Positions 34,501 to 47,878 of a stretch of DNA of 64,000 bases are shown here, piece by piece. Positions within the stretch are counted from its first letter, which is position 1, and each line of letters starts with the position of its first letter. This DNA comes from Daphnia carinata (lineage: Eukaryota > Arthropoda > Branchiopoda > Diplostraca > Daphniidae). A model generated the notes under the pieces. It was not told the DNA's origin. It saw only the letters and a list, made by a program, of their open reading frames with translations, and made no database searches. The position numbers and the translations under genes were made by a program. The stretch spans positions 7,099,534 to 7,163,533 of the forward strand of contig NC_081331.1 of assembly GCF_022539665.2 (NCBI RefSeq), read 5' to 3'.

Positions 34501-35548
34501 ATATCGATCAAATCGCTGAGAAAAAATAATTGTTTCATGGATACCAACACTGCAACAGTAAATCTTTTGAAAAGTTGCAAGGTTGAAAAGGAGGTATTCT
34601 TCAGGTTGTCGCGTGAACACAGCAATATAGCTAGTCCCCATTGAGATTTCACAAACATTTTTTCCATCTTGTAATAAGAGCCTGAGTTTCTTCTTGCCAA
34701 CTAAAAGGCTATCAGTCAGGATCACAAACATTTTCCCATCAGGACCTGCTGATATTCGTCTCACAGGGCTTACTGGTAAGCTGTCAGAAAATTCTAGCTG
34801 AACAGTCTGCTTTACCTTTCCCTCAAACAAAGAATATAAATCTGAAAGAATGTTTCCATTACTTGATGTCTGCAATTTAAAGAATTATGAACTTACGGAG
34901 ACTTTGGGTATGTGGTTCATAGTTTACAAATATTTTATCACAAAAGCTCCAAACTGCAAATTCTCCCACTTCTAGGGCCCAAATAATATCAGTCTCTTGG
35001 TCTGATTTCCAGCTTAGGCAAGCAATTTGCTTTACCGAAGTTTGTAGAATACAGAACCGCCGTTGAAAACTCAAACACAAGATTTGTTTTAGGCTGTCAA
35101 ACTCCTGAAATGAAGAAGTATATCTAGTAAGAAATTTGTTGATCATTCTAATTACATGATTTACATATACCAGTCTCTTCAGAATAAGATGTTTCAATAA
35201 TGTTTCAGCTGCCAGCCGCATAGATGTGGTAGGGGAATTTCTTCTAAATGATTTACACTCCAAATCTCCATTTCTCTTGCTGAGAAGCACCATTGATTCT
35301 TCATGGTGCCAAATAGTACTTGAATATTAAAACGAACTAATTCGTTAAACCCTTATAAGTAATGAGATTTCTAAATCCTGTTTGTACCTTCGTACGTTTT
35401 CAACTTCCCATATTGGTTTGACTAGCTCACTCTCAGCTGAGGGCTGAAAACGAAAAACCGACAGCACATGATTTTCTCGTAACACTGAAATATGTCTTCC
35501 TTCTCTTGATATGTAAGCTCTCAGTACAGGAGGATTTCGGATATCCAT
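28559..35548 (-). CDS. SPG11: Spatacsin
   Basis: Eleven coding exons, right to left: 35548-35388, 35318-35171, 35104-34928, 34869-34275, 34179-33958, 33869-33724, 33652-33391, 33322-29986, 29920-29206, 29143-28986 and 28925-28559. They total 6288 nt, giving 2095 residues (vertebrate protein about 2440). The identification rests on the C-terminal spatacsin domain: RLTTGIQRYTEMSYVFALL near residue 1758, EYLLRKGMDR, QAELVALQIHLV, and the closing ALPYLRD. The rest is predicted helical solenoid. Family role: it works with spastizin and the AP-5 complex in late endosome/lysosome reformation and autophagy. Loss in people causes hereditary spastic paraplegia. Exon 8 alone is 3337 nt. Two joins are less certain: the 58-nt intron 34927-34870 (donor gtaaac was chosen because the stronger-looking gtaagt would leave 27 nt and a broken frame), and intron 34274-34180, placed to restore phase. 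Confidence 0.92.
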
Positions 35549-36728
35549 ACTTGAGTGAGATGGTCCCTCTCGGCCAGTTCCGATAACACGTTGTTGTGGA
35601 ATGCGTCAAAACAAAGTAAGAATATCGGATAGTCGACGCGATAGCCGATAGTTACGGAAAATCGATTTAAAAAAAAAAAACGATACGTAACATAATAACC
35701 TTGTACTTCTAAACGAATAGAAAACTACATCCTCGATTTCGCATTCGTTTTCAACAGATAGGCTAATGTGTTGTTTCAACAAAAGCTATAACACCTGTTT
35801 GTACCTCCTGTGCCTTCTTCTACCTTACAATGTGTTGGTAAGTATTTCAACAATCATTCTCGAGGATAGGTATTGAAGATGGAGTTTAAGTGTATCTGTC
35901 ATAATGTTTACTATGTTGCAGTATCATTTTCCTAAATTCACAGCGTTTGCAGTTGGTAAACATCAGCATCGATAACCTTCGGCAAAAAAAGACAATACGC
36001 GACGGCGTATCGTTTCATTCGAAATTTGTAAAGCCTGTAATATGTTCTTCATGTCATCATGCACAGAACGCGGCAACTGCCTTTTCGATTTAGCGAAATG
36101 GTTAGTCTGACAATGCTTGCTTAACGTCCTTGACCATGAACGCTTTGACACTTTGATCGTTAGATGCATGGTTTCATCAAAAAGAACCTTGAAATTTTAT
36201 CTTTCGCCTCCACAATTCCTATCGAAAACGGGTAATAGGTAAAAACACCTGATGGCCACAAGAGTCCGGATTAATGAATAACACGCCTTACATTCATTAC
36301 TGTTAGCCCTAAGGAGAGATACGAACGAAAGAGATAATGAAACTTTTTTTTTTTGTTTTGGCGATATACATTCATTTTTACTGTGTGAATCCAGTAGCTC
36401 GTAGACACAACAGCTGTCATGGAAACCTAGCCTCTTGATGGTTTTTTCCCACATGATATAGCGACAGCCGACGTTTAGTTTTCTGCCTGTTGTTTGTTCT
36501 ACAAAATATGGCGTTTTATAATTTTAAACTGTTTTCCACCTATCACAATTTTTAAGAGGAATGCAAGCAGAGTTTTAGATAAAACTGTAGTTTGGTCCCA
36601 ATGGAGATGAGGAATAAATTCCTAGTATCGTCGGCTTAGGTAATGCCAAAGCGAACGGTTGCTCACCATTGAGGACATCTAATGCGAGTGACCTGAATTG
36701 ATACCCAAGTCCATCCAAAAAAGGCAGA
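35549..36728. other. Spatacsin 5' flank with unassigned open frames
   Basis: About 1.2 kb upstream of spatacsin. Two minus-strand open stretches lie in the same frame, at 36454-36197 (starting MWEKTIKRLGFHDSC) and 36169-35963 (containing HDDMKNILQALQISNETIRR), split by one stop at 36197. I do not recognise either and found no splice pattern that joins them in frame. They could be a small unknown gene, a decayed gene, or chance. Confidence 0.3.
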
Positions 36729-36777
36729 ATGAGTCGACGAAAGGTCTCGCTCCCATTTCTGATAGTCGGGGACGCTG
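36729..36777 (+). CDS. Possible orphan first coding exon (weak)
   Basis: An ATG at 36729 opens MSRRKVSLPFLIVGDA and runs to a strong donor, gtaagtgg, at 36778 (phase 1). The end IVGDA-G resembles the start of a P-loop, but no exon continuing a GTPase is visible. The nearest good acceptor (tcatttacag, next to 37042) leads into a low-complexity Lys-rich frame to 37277. It could instead be a non-coding leader exon of the retained gene. Confidence 0.2.
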
Positions 36778-38526
36778 GTAAGTGGCTCCTCTTTCCTCTT
36801 TTATGCCTTTTATTCTCAAATTTTCCCTCTCTTTAAGTAAAAAAACATTTGAGACATGTTCGGAAATGACTTTATGGTACCCACCATCGTACGGTCGTTG
36901 GCGATACTAAACTGTCCAAGTCCCAACTGCTCCATCCGAGTGGTTCAATGCCGTTTTACTATTATTTTTTAGAGCCGTCACCCTCTATCCCATCTTCATT
37001 ATACTCTCTGTACCATTCGTAAATCAATCTCTCATTTACAGTTACCAATCCGTTGCTTGCCGTATCGGATTCACAATTTTTGAGGGCAAAAAAAAGAGAG
37101 AGAAAAAAAAATAAAACAAAAATTCAGGACGTGAAGACTACGTTTGCCCTGATCCTATTTCACACTATCTTTTTTCTGCCTTTTTTTTTTTTTTTTGAGA
37201 GCCAATTTGACCTCGTGTCGACTTTGAATAGAGCCGTAATGGCTCTGACTTCCGTTTATGTAATTTGCACTTTCTGAAGAATGCCTCAGAAATCGTGGTA
37301 AACTTTGGTAAACATGTGCTGAGAGGGACAAAATAAACTCACATTGCTTTACTTGTTATTCGTTTCTATTCTGTACGCCTCCATCTTTCGACTTTCTGTG
37401 CGATGACGTAACACAATGGGCGCCAATTATCCGATTCACATGCTTGTGGGGCAACCAAATAGTAGGTAATCGTCTTTTAATGCTTGAAAATGTATGATAG
37501 GTTCCCTGTCATCTGCCTGGTGATATCTCTGACGAAGGTGTTCTAATTTGGTAGAATATGTCACGACATCCGTTTGATATGGCACAGGATATGATGAAAA
37601 TAAATTGCATCTCAACCTGAAAGTGAATCAGTGATTTTAGGATTGACCTGAAAGCACCGCTATCAGATTTGGTTACGCAAACATTTCCGTTCAACTTCAA
37701 TAATGGCGTTATTCATACAACACTCAAACATAAAAATTCAACAAAAAAAAAAAAAGAAAAGAAAACTCTTTTGGGAAACATTGATAATTGTTTTCCAGAA
37801 TTTTTACAGTTTGCTTTTTTTTTTTTTCTTCTTCTTCTTCTTTTAACCATAATCAGTAGCAATCGTTCCATCACGATGATCACGACCAAAGGGAAAGGCG
37901 GAGCTCGGCGAGAACCGGTCATAGGATTGGGCGTTTAGCGCGGGGTGGGGGAATGAGGAGATAGAAGGCGGTGCTTATCCATCCCCAAGAGTAAAAGGCA
38001 CCTGGTTGGCTTGTTGGCCAAACAGGCCTGTCGAAGAAGACGCGGGGTACGAAGAATAGAAGGAGGGAGGAGGAGGGGGATACCAAAAAAAAAAAAGGGG
38101 GCGCCACATATGCACAGACACACACACACACACATTCGAATAGTTGGACAATCCTCCAAAGTTGGTCCGCATTCATTGATTCGGTTGATCTCGGAGAGAC
38201 AAGACCGCGCTTTTTTTTTGACCGTTGTTTTTTTTTCGGTTCTTTTTTTTCCCCTCCCTTTCACCTTAACGTGCGTGTGTGTGTGTGTTGGTGTCTTCAG
38301 CGTGGCGAACGGATTTTGACAGTGCTTCTTTTTTTTTTGCCCACAATTGTGTGTGTGTTAACGAAAAAAAAAAAAAAAAAAAAAACGAAACGAAAAGGGA
38401 GAACTTGTTGTTATTCTTCTTACCATTATTATTTCGGGGGGCGATTTTCGGTACATTGATTACCGGAAATTACTTGAACCAGTGTCGTCGGGGGATTGAA
38501 ATCAGGAGAAACGAGAAGATTGATTG

Positions 38527-41500
38527 ATGCTTTTGTCACCCGGCTCCGCTGAGAAAGTGTCCAAAATTCGCGTCAAAAACCGAGAACCCGTGCCCTCCTA
38601 TCGGATGGATCGCAACGACGATGAAATCGATGCGATGATGGTGAGTCCCATTTTTTTTATATATTTAAATTTGATTCGATATTGTTTTTTTTTTTTCAAT
38701 ATTGCTTTCTGAACCGACCGGTCTTTGACCCAAGTAATTGAAACATTTTGCCTCCCCCCCCCCTTTTTTATGGTTCATTTTTTTTTGTGTGTGTTGTTGT
38801 GGGGGCTATGTTACGTGTTCATCGACCTGCCAAAGCTCTTGAGGGGGGTAAAAGGAAAAAAAGAAAGAAAGGATTGTCGGCTATTTTATTATGACCTGAA
38901 AAGAAAAAAAAAAAGGACATTTTTTTCTTTTCTGGTAGTCTACTTCTTTTTTTTTGTGTGTCTTTCGAGAAAAGAAATGTCACACAGCGTGTGACAGTTA
39001 CCATGTGTTGTTTGAAGATTATGGCTAGTACATTGAGGCGTATTTAATCGACATTGAGAAGAAAGAGATGACCTTTGATGACCTCGCTTTTCTTTCCGCA
39101 TCTATCAGTTTGACGCGAAAATGTCCAGTCATTTTTTTTTTCATTTTTATATACATATTTTTTTTTTCTGTTAGGGGGGAGAGAATTGATAATAGATAGG
39201 GAAAAAGGGAAGAGGAGGGGTTAAGTGGTATCAACTCTTTTTGGTATGAAAAATGCCCTTTCTTTTTTCCATCTAGCCTTGATATTTCCCCCCCCCCCCT
39301 CTAAAATAAGGGTGGGTAACCTTTTTTCTCTCTTTTTTTGTGAGCCCATCCCCCTTTTTTTCGTATCGAAATTGGCGCCCTTCCGATCGATTCGAATTGA
39401 CAAGGGTAAGGGTTTTTTTTTTTTTTTTTTTTTTTTAAGTTGAGAAATAGGAGGAGAGGTCGCCTTTTTTTTTTCCAACAAAAGATCAAGAATGAAAAAA
39501 CATCATTTTTATAATTGGTACTCGAACCATATTAAAATCTAGAAGAAAAAAGGTCAAAAAAAAAGAAGGGGGAGGGTTATTTTAGCCGATCGGTGAGTGG
39601 GAATGGTAGATAAAATTTGCATAGGATTTGAAATTGTGAAACGATTTCTTCGAACATCGACGATGGATAAAAAAAAAAAAAGGCCTGACCTGAAATGCGT
39701 CGAATAGAAACAAAAAGAAGGAAAGAAAAAATATCCGATGTACAAGTTAGTTTATATCTATGCCACCCACATGGTTCAAGGTCGGATGAATTTGACCTGT
39801 CTCTCTCTAGTTCTTGTGTTTGAAAAAATTAACGTGTATGCATGTTCTATCAAAGTCTCGGATGACGAGGCGGATTCGTCAGAGTTTCGTTTCACATCGT
39901 CGGGCATATTTTCTGAATCCCCCCCCCCCTTCTTCCTCCTTGTATCTTTGAATGCAAATGACAAATCGCTTATCATATTTTTGTTTATTTATCGAGTCAC
40001 GTTTGGACGCCCCTCTGCTATGAGATGAATATCGAAGCGTCTGCGCATTTGAATGTCTGATTGATTGGCGCGCCATTGACTTTAAATCGCAAGCATTTGA
40101 ATAGGCTCACGTCCCGCTGTCACATTTCCGTTTGGATGGCGTCACGCGTCCCCTCTATTCGAATTGATTCGAGATAAAAAAAAAAAGAAAAAGAATGGGA
40201 GTGGGTAGGGATTTAAATTAGAAAAAAAAAAAAAAATTCAGTTTGCGTGAGTCAGACGTGGACTGATTAATTGTGTCAAGTTGACCATATGGTTATAAAA
40301 GAAAGAAAGAAAGGGCTGGCGTTTCCTTGCCAACGTATTTGTAATCTGCCACGAGCAGCTGGAACGAGGGATCGATTTTTTTTGCCATCCTCAGCGCATT
40401 GTTTTCCGTTGCGGGGTGTTGTGGTTGCTTGCGGACACACGCATTATTGGGCCAAGTCATCCGAGACGATCATGCGTGTGAATCGCTTTGCAATTTGAAT
40501 TAAGATGAAATCATAATAATGCGCCCCTGTTTTTTTCTTTTTCTTTTTTATTTCTTTTCTTTCTCGTGTGTGTGTGTGTGTGTGTGTGTGTGACCCAACC
40601 GAGGGCTTCTCGTTTCGCCAACAGCTGGAGGGCATGAAAATGTCGAGTAAAAACCGGTTTGGCCAAAATAATAATAATAATAAAAAAAATGTTTAAAAGA
40701 AAATCCCTTAATGGATCGCGGACACAGAAAATAACCCGAAAAAGCAGAAGCGTAGGAAGAAATATAAATTGGTGTGTGTGTGTGTGTGTGTGTGTCGGTC
40801 TATTAACCGTAGAGTAGTAGTAAGTAGTTGTGTAGAGGATGGATATGTAAAAAAAAAAAAAAAAGAGCGAACTGAGAGACACGGGATAGACTTGAATTTG
40901 ATGGGGGTGAAATAACCTGCGTTTTGGTTCGAAGGTCGTTTTCCTTTTTTTTCTTCTTCTTCTTCTTCTGGTAGGACGACTATCTCGGATATTTTGCCTA
41001 TAAGGAGGGAGAAGGGGGGGGGGCATTAAAAACACCCACTCTTTGTGAAAAAAAAAAAAACCCCTTTTGGTTCACAAATAAAAAGAGGGTATAAGCCCAT
41101 AGAGTTAGAGAGAGAGAACGAGAAAGAAAGGCAAAAAAAAAAAAAAAAAAAATGCGCGACTGGGTGTCGCCATAAGATTTATGTCAATTTAGACCCTGTG
41201 TGTGTAGTAACCGATTGGTGTGTTTTTTCTCTCTTTTTTTTCTCTCCTTCTTCTCGGCTCCAGTCGTAAAAAAAAAAAAAACGCACACCCAAACCCTTTC
41301 GGAAGAAAAAAAAAAAGGGAGGCAAAAAAAAAAAAATCTGCAATTAATGAAGTCTGAAGTTTTTTTTTTTTTTTGCTTATTCACAAACCCGTTTCTTTTT
41401 CTTTCTTTCCCCAATTGAGCGGCTTCTCTTACGCGCAATGGCCGGGCCGTGTGTTCCGGTTACGACACTTACACACACACACACACACAACCTGTATATT

Positions 41501-42118
41501 TTGTATTACTCTATTTTTTTTTTCTTTTTTCGTTTTATGATTGAGAATTATTATTTTTTTTTTTTCGTATTCGAAACATGCGGATGTCAATCGATGTTGA
41601 GTTATCGCACTCGGTTCCGCTTTTTATTTTAAATTTACTTAAACCCCTCCCCCACCGTCCCTTCCAAACACACTAATATTGGGACCCAACCGGATGGAGC
41701 CATGTGTGTTCTGTCATTTTTTTCAATGTTTTTTTTTTTTACTCTCAAAGTCTCTTCCCCCCCCCCCCCCCTTTTCAATTTAGGGAATTTTTTTTTTTTT
41801 AATTTTTAGTTATTTTTTTTTTTTCAAAATGTTCCAGTGAGGGGGAGTAGAACACAAACAAGGGCGTTGCAAAAAATCACGGCACTGAAGGAAAGGGGGG
41901 GGGGACTGAATCCAAGGTGCACATTTTCAAGTCGAGATTGAAGCATGACTGGAACACAATTTTGTTTTCCCCCCACGTTGCAATACGTGTGATGGCTTGG
42001 CGCGCGCGTTATTTTAGACGCATTTCTTTTCACAAATGACCCGCTGCGGATGTGTATCTCCCCGCCGCGTAATCACTCGCATCGTAAAAAAAGGAAAAAG
42101 AAAGGAATCTTGGAAAAC

Positions 42119-42149
<31 letters not shown>

Positions 42150-43235
42150 GAAGAAGAGTTCCTTCAATAATTTAAATAAAATGGAGGAAAAAAAAAAAAT
42201 AAAATGTCAAGAATGTGTGAGGTCATCACATTCAATATTTGAAGAACGGCATTTGGATTGTGCAGGAACGGGAAGAATGACGACAACGGCATGTCTGTTA
42301 TCTCGAACTGATGATTTGTCACGATATCCTTTTCCAATGAATAAAATGAGTCGCTTCGGTGTTTTGTGTATGTGCGAGAGAAGGAAACGAAAGGGGGGGG
42401 GGGGGTACGGTAAAGGATTTTGTGTCAACTAAACGACCGAAACCTTAGTAAAAAAAACAAAAACAACAAAGAATCAAGACTATTTACTACTGGCAAAAGA
42501 GACAGGTGCATTAATTGAATCAGACGGGACACGGGATGAAGTGCGGCAACGTTATAAGCTCGTTACAGCGTCGTCGTCGTTTTGATCGCATGCGATCAAT
42601 CTTGGCCCAAGTCTACGATATGACACACACACACAATGTTGAGTGCACACATTTCAAATGTGTGTGTCTACATTTTCGAATGTCGTATATGTTTTCCTTG
42701 TTTGCTTCTTGGATGATTGGATTACACGCGCACGCATAGGCCTTTTGCTCGAGCTTAACTCGTCCCCCCCACCTGGAAAACAAAATAATAATAATAATAA
42801 TAAAAAAAAGGTACGGGTCACACGTACTAATAATAGGTTTCCTTGTCCTCCTCTTGTTTGTTTTCGATCGAAAAAAGAAACCTTAACGATATCAAGACGT
42901 CAGTCAAAATACCACCTTGCCTTGTCTCATTCACCCTCCTATTCGAGACGTGAGATTAGCAATAATGTCATTTCATTTTTTTTATACCGTGTTGATATCC
43001 AACGAACCTGTAAGTCACATTCAAGTAGAGTCAAGAGAAACCTTAGATGACAAATATCATCCCCACTCCCTTCCCCCCATCGACTGCGCGCTCTTTAAGA
43101 TATCGTGATTCCATTTGTATATCATTTGCCGCACGCCCTCCCCCATCGTTCGTTTGCAAACGAGTTGAGTTTTTTTTTTTTTTTCCTATGTGTTTGACGT
43201 GCTGATTGAAGCCTTGCGTAGTGTTATGACCGCCT

Positions 43236-43274
<39 letters not shown>

Positions 43275-43861
43275 GTCGTAGCGAACGCCTACGCCAAATA
43301 TCAGTGTCAATGGATTTTCTGGGAATGAGGAAACGAGAGAGAGAAAGAATAAAAAAAAAAAAAGGAAAGACAATTTAGGACATGTTTGTTGATGCCGTTG
43401 AGGAAACAATTCACGCAAACTGATTGTCGTCCGGCTTTTGGTGTCCTGTGTGTGTGTGCGTGGGTGTGTGTGTGTGTGTGAGTAGTGTTTGAGTAGTGTT
43501 TGGCTCGTAAAAACCAACTCTTATCCTAACAAGAGGCCGGGTGTCCTGTTGTGTCAAATCTTTTTTTCTTTTTCTAACACACTTGACTGCGTGTGCGTGT
43601 TGTTATTATTCTAATAGGCAACAACAACAACGAGTCAGGTGGTGCATGGGAAAAATAAGACGGGCCGTTTATTCAAATGGTCGAACGGAGGGGGGAGAGA
43701 GAGAGAAGTCGATGCGCGTTTGATATCTCACGATTCTCTCGTCATTGATTATTATTTACAAGTTCCGCCCCGAGATTTTGTGAAACGTCGGACGGACTGG
43801 CTTTGGTCCGGTCTATTTTGAGCGGTGGGCCTTGGTGGTGGGCCACGCGTACCCCCCCCCC

Positions 43862-43897
<36 letters not shown>

Positions 43898-46410
43898 GGT
43901 GGACGTCCACCATCATCATCATCGCGCACGAAACGAGCGTTTTATACGATACCTGGTGCGTGTTCCAGGCCTAGAAATGAATGAATTTCTTTCTTTCTTT
44001 CATTTCTCCCCGTTTTTTTTTGTGTGTATGGGCCCCATATTTTGATATGAAAGGTGGGCCCCCCCAAAAAAAAAACAACGATTCCCTTATAGTTTTTTTT
44101 TTTTGTGCTGTTGCTGTTGTTGTGTATTTCTTACCTCGCTGGGAGTTCTCTTGGAAGGTGGGGGGGCGTCATGGGGCGTCGGATGGACCATTAGCATTTG
44201 CATATCACCAATTACCCCCGCTGATTCTTCACCCTCCTCGCTCCAACTGCGATGGCCAACATTCCTGGCATATAACACACGTTTGATTTATAGACGGACA
44301 CGAAACATCGCGAGCTGCTGTGCTCTGCCCTTTGCTCTTTTCCATCGTCTTCTTCTTTCTTCTTATGCGCGCGCGTGTGTGTGTGTGTGTGTGTGTGTAT
44401 TAAATGCCTGGTACACGCGTGCGAGAGCTATGCGTCTCCACCCCCGCAGCAGAGGCCTTTTTTTTTTTTTTTTTCAGAGCAATTTTTCAATCCCCTGGAT
44501 CTTTCTTCTTCTTCTTAGCGAGGATAAGAGGAGAGAATCCAGAGTGAGAATGGAAATCATCCATCAATAATAGGGAAGAAAAAGACGACGACTGCGTGTT
44601 TTGACTATCATGCCAGCGAATGAACAGTTAGGGTGTTACCCCCACCGTGACTGAATCGATATGTAATGGTAGACTATTGCAAACAACGTCTTTTGTTGGG
44701 ACAGGAAATTTATTTCCATTTTATTTCCGTGGTTGGGGAAGAAGAAGAAAAAAAAAAAAAAAAAATTTATTTTTCATACTATAGTGTGTATGTATAAAAA
44801 TGGGATGTTTCGTCCTCCAAGTGAGCACAAAAGAATAAGACACAAGATGGATATCAATGGCCCGTTATAAGAGTCGCGATTGGCTCTTGATACGAGGCCG
44901 TCTTCTTTCACAAGAGAGAGAGAGAGAAAAAAAAAGGGTAAAGAAGAAGAAGAAAAAAAAAAAAAAAAAGCCCAGCAGGTGACATTGTCTCTACTCTCAC
45001 GGCCTGATCGTACCTGGTGATAGACACCGAGCATGGAATCCTTTATACTTACTACCCCCACCCACAAAATAAAAATGAGAAAAAAAAATGTATAAATAAT
45101 ATAGAAAGAAAGGGGGGGGGGGGGAAGGGGAGATGGATCTTGCTTGAACTTTTTTTTTTTCCAGGGTCAATAATAGGTCAACATTGTCTATCTCTTTCTC
45201 TCTGTCCTGTATGTGCGTATAGATATAAAACTTTAGGTACCAGGAATTCCGATTCATTTCCCTTTATAATTTATTCCTTCTCATTCTATCCTTGTCGCTA
45301 TATTTTGATGGGAATGGCAACATTTTTGTTGTTGTTGTTTAAAACCTTATCGATCTTTATATATATTTTTTTTTTTTTGGACTGGTCACGTTCGATATTT
45401 TCATGAGAAATCGATTGAAATTGACACCGAGTACGACTGTCACTAAAACAAAGAGAAAAAAAAAAAGGAAGATTGTTTTTTTTTTTTTTTTCTAAGACGT
45501 TAGTCCCCACTAACACGCGGCCGTCTTGGGTTGTCTTCGGGCACAAACTTAGGTGGGCTTCCGTATAATTCCAATGGGTACGATTCAAAAAGAAAAAAAA
45601 AAGGGGGAAGGGGGAGAAGGACATTCAATCCACCAAGTTGAATTTCTAATCGGATTTTGCTTTGCCTCGGCGTCAAGAGTCGTGGTAAAACACACAATCC
45701 CATTACAAACGAGTACACGAACTGCTTGCCTTTTTGCATAGACACACGGATAGGGCGGCATCGAACGTTATTAATAAAAAAAAAAAGAAGAAGAAAAATT
45801 AGAATAAGAATAAGATGAGTGGACTGGCTGCTCGTTGGATGATGATGCACGTACAACATCCTGTGGATGTTGCCTAAAAATAGGCCTTCAAAGGTGGTGT
45901 TCATCACTGTCTGGCATCCGACTTGAATCACGTGATTGTAGGAGGGCGGGCAGGGCATTAGCTGCAAGAAGAAGACGCAGGAGCAACAGCAGCAAACAAG
46001 AAAATGAATAAGTGAATGCGGGGGGTCGGTCTTTTTTTTTTTTCTTCTTCTTCTTCTTTCTTCTTCTCCTCCACCACTCTCGCTTGGACCTCCCCCGCAT
46101 AATGATTCAGTCAGCTGCTACTGTGTGTGTGTGTGTGTGTCTGTGCGTATACCAACACGAAGGGGGCCGATGAGAATAAGAAGAAGAGACAGAGATGAGC
46201 GTATTTATATACACGACGGCTTAGCGAATTTATTTAAAACCAAAATTTAAAAAACTTTTTTTTTTTTTTTTTTTTGTATTTTGAATTGTGTCGGCCCGCG
46301 ATGTCGAATAAACAACCTCCCCGTTGCGTCGTGGTGTGCGCGCGCGTTGGTCCGGCACAGTCCCCTTTTCCCTGGCCGCTTTGGTGATCTATTGATGTTG
46401 GAATGCAAAT

Positions 46411-46445
<35 letters not shown>

Positions 46446-46569
46446 CAGTGGAGGCCTATTTATAAATGAAAACACGCTATTTGGCGGATGACGTCGCCGT
46501 GCTCCGGCTAGGTTTTCATTGGCACCTAAATTGATGATGGCTGGTTGCGAGTATGCAAATAGGTGCGAG

Positions 46570-46603
<34 letters not shown>

Positions 46604-47843
46604 CCATCGCCATCTTGAAATAACAAATCTAGAGATGGTGGTAGTAACATTTGAGACGCGCACACAGGGAGGGATGACGAAGAGAGGCGATCATTGTGCT
46701 GGTATGCGCAAACGGCCAAAATAGAATGCGTTTTTTTTTTTTCTCGGAAAATTAGAGCTGATGGAGGAGGAGGAACAATTGCTGCCGGGCTTGATTGAGG
46801 CCGGGCACGTGCGCAAGACGTTGGACTTCATTAAAATGTCGTTAGTGTCTTGTGCCTCTTCTAACGCGCACACAAACACACACACACACACACGACTCTC
46901 TTGATGCGCATTTTGACTGATGAGATCTCCCCTTCTTTTCCTCTTAAAAAACGAGGAGAGGAGAAGCACACAAGTTTGTTTTGGATTATTATTGCAAAGG
47001 CGAGGACAAAAAGAAGAAAAAAAAAGAGTAGGGGGGGGGGGGGGAGGGATGGCCAAAAAGGTTTGTTTGTGGTGTCACGGCGCAAAAGTCTGATTCAATC
47101 TGCTTCCACCACCCTGTGAAACGATGCAACACTCGTTGTGTGTGTGCGTCCGCTATTTATAAAACGGTGTGTGTAGGGGACGGTTTCAGACTAGGGGTTT
47201 CTTTTTCTCCAGCAGCTGCCACCTTCTCTCTCTCTATTCATAGCCGTTGTGTGTGTGCGCGAGAGGAACTTTTGGCCGACTAGAAGAAGTTGGGACGTGG
47301 TGGATGATGGTGATGATATTCCAAGAGGAGAACGCAGACACAAGTTGTTCCATCTCTCCAACCTCCCTCCCCCCCCCCCACCTCCAAAAGCCTTGATAGT
47401 TTCTAAATCGGGAAAATTTATTTAAGAAGAAGATGTACCGTAGCCGCTTGTCTCGGGTTATAGAAAATCGAGTCCCGACTGTCATTCGTCTTGCAGCAGC
47501 GGGAACCGACCCCAATAATCATTATTCATTAAGCTTCATCTTTCTCTCTCGCTCTCTCGGCTCTCCCGTGCTCCGGCTGCCGTCACACTTTTGGCTACCC
47601 TCCAAACCGACTTGCACCTGCAGAAAAGACAAATTGTCGTCTTGGCCTTATTTTCCCATCCTCCTTTTTTTCTTTTCTTTTTTTTTTTTTTTAAAGGACG
47701 GACTAATAATTTTTGATGTTAATAATACGCAAGAAGTAAAAATTGGTTTGGCTCCGGTCTCGTTGTCCAACCCGACTTCTTTGTTTGACACCTTATCTAT
47801 CAAAGAGTTATCTCTATTTCGACGTGTGTTTCGTTATTGTTTT

Positions 47844-47878
<35 letters not shown>

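Noticed and set aside
34870-34896. 27-nt intron in spatacsin using donor gtaagt
   Set aside because: Too short to splice and breaks the frame. The 58-nt version with donor gtaaac restores it.
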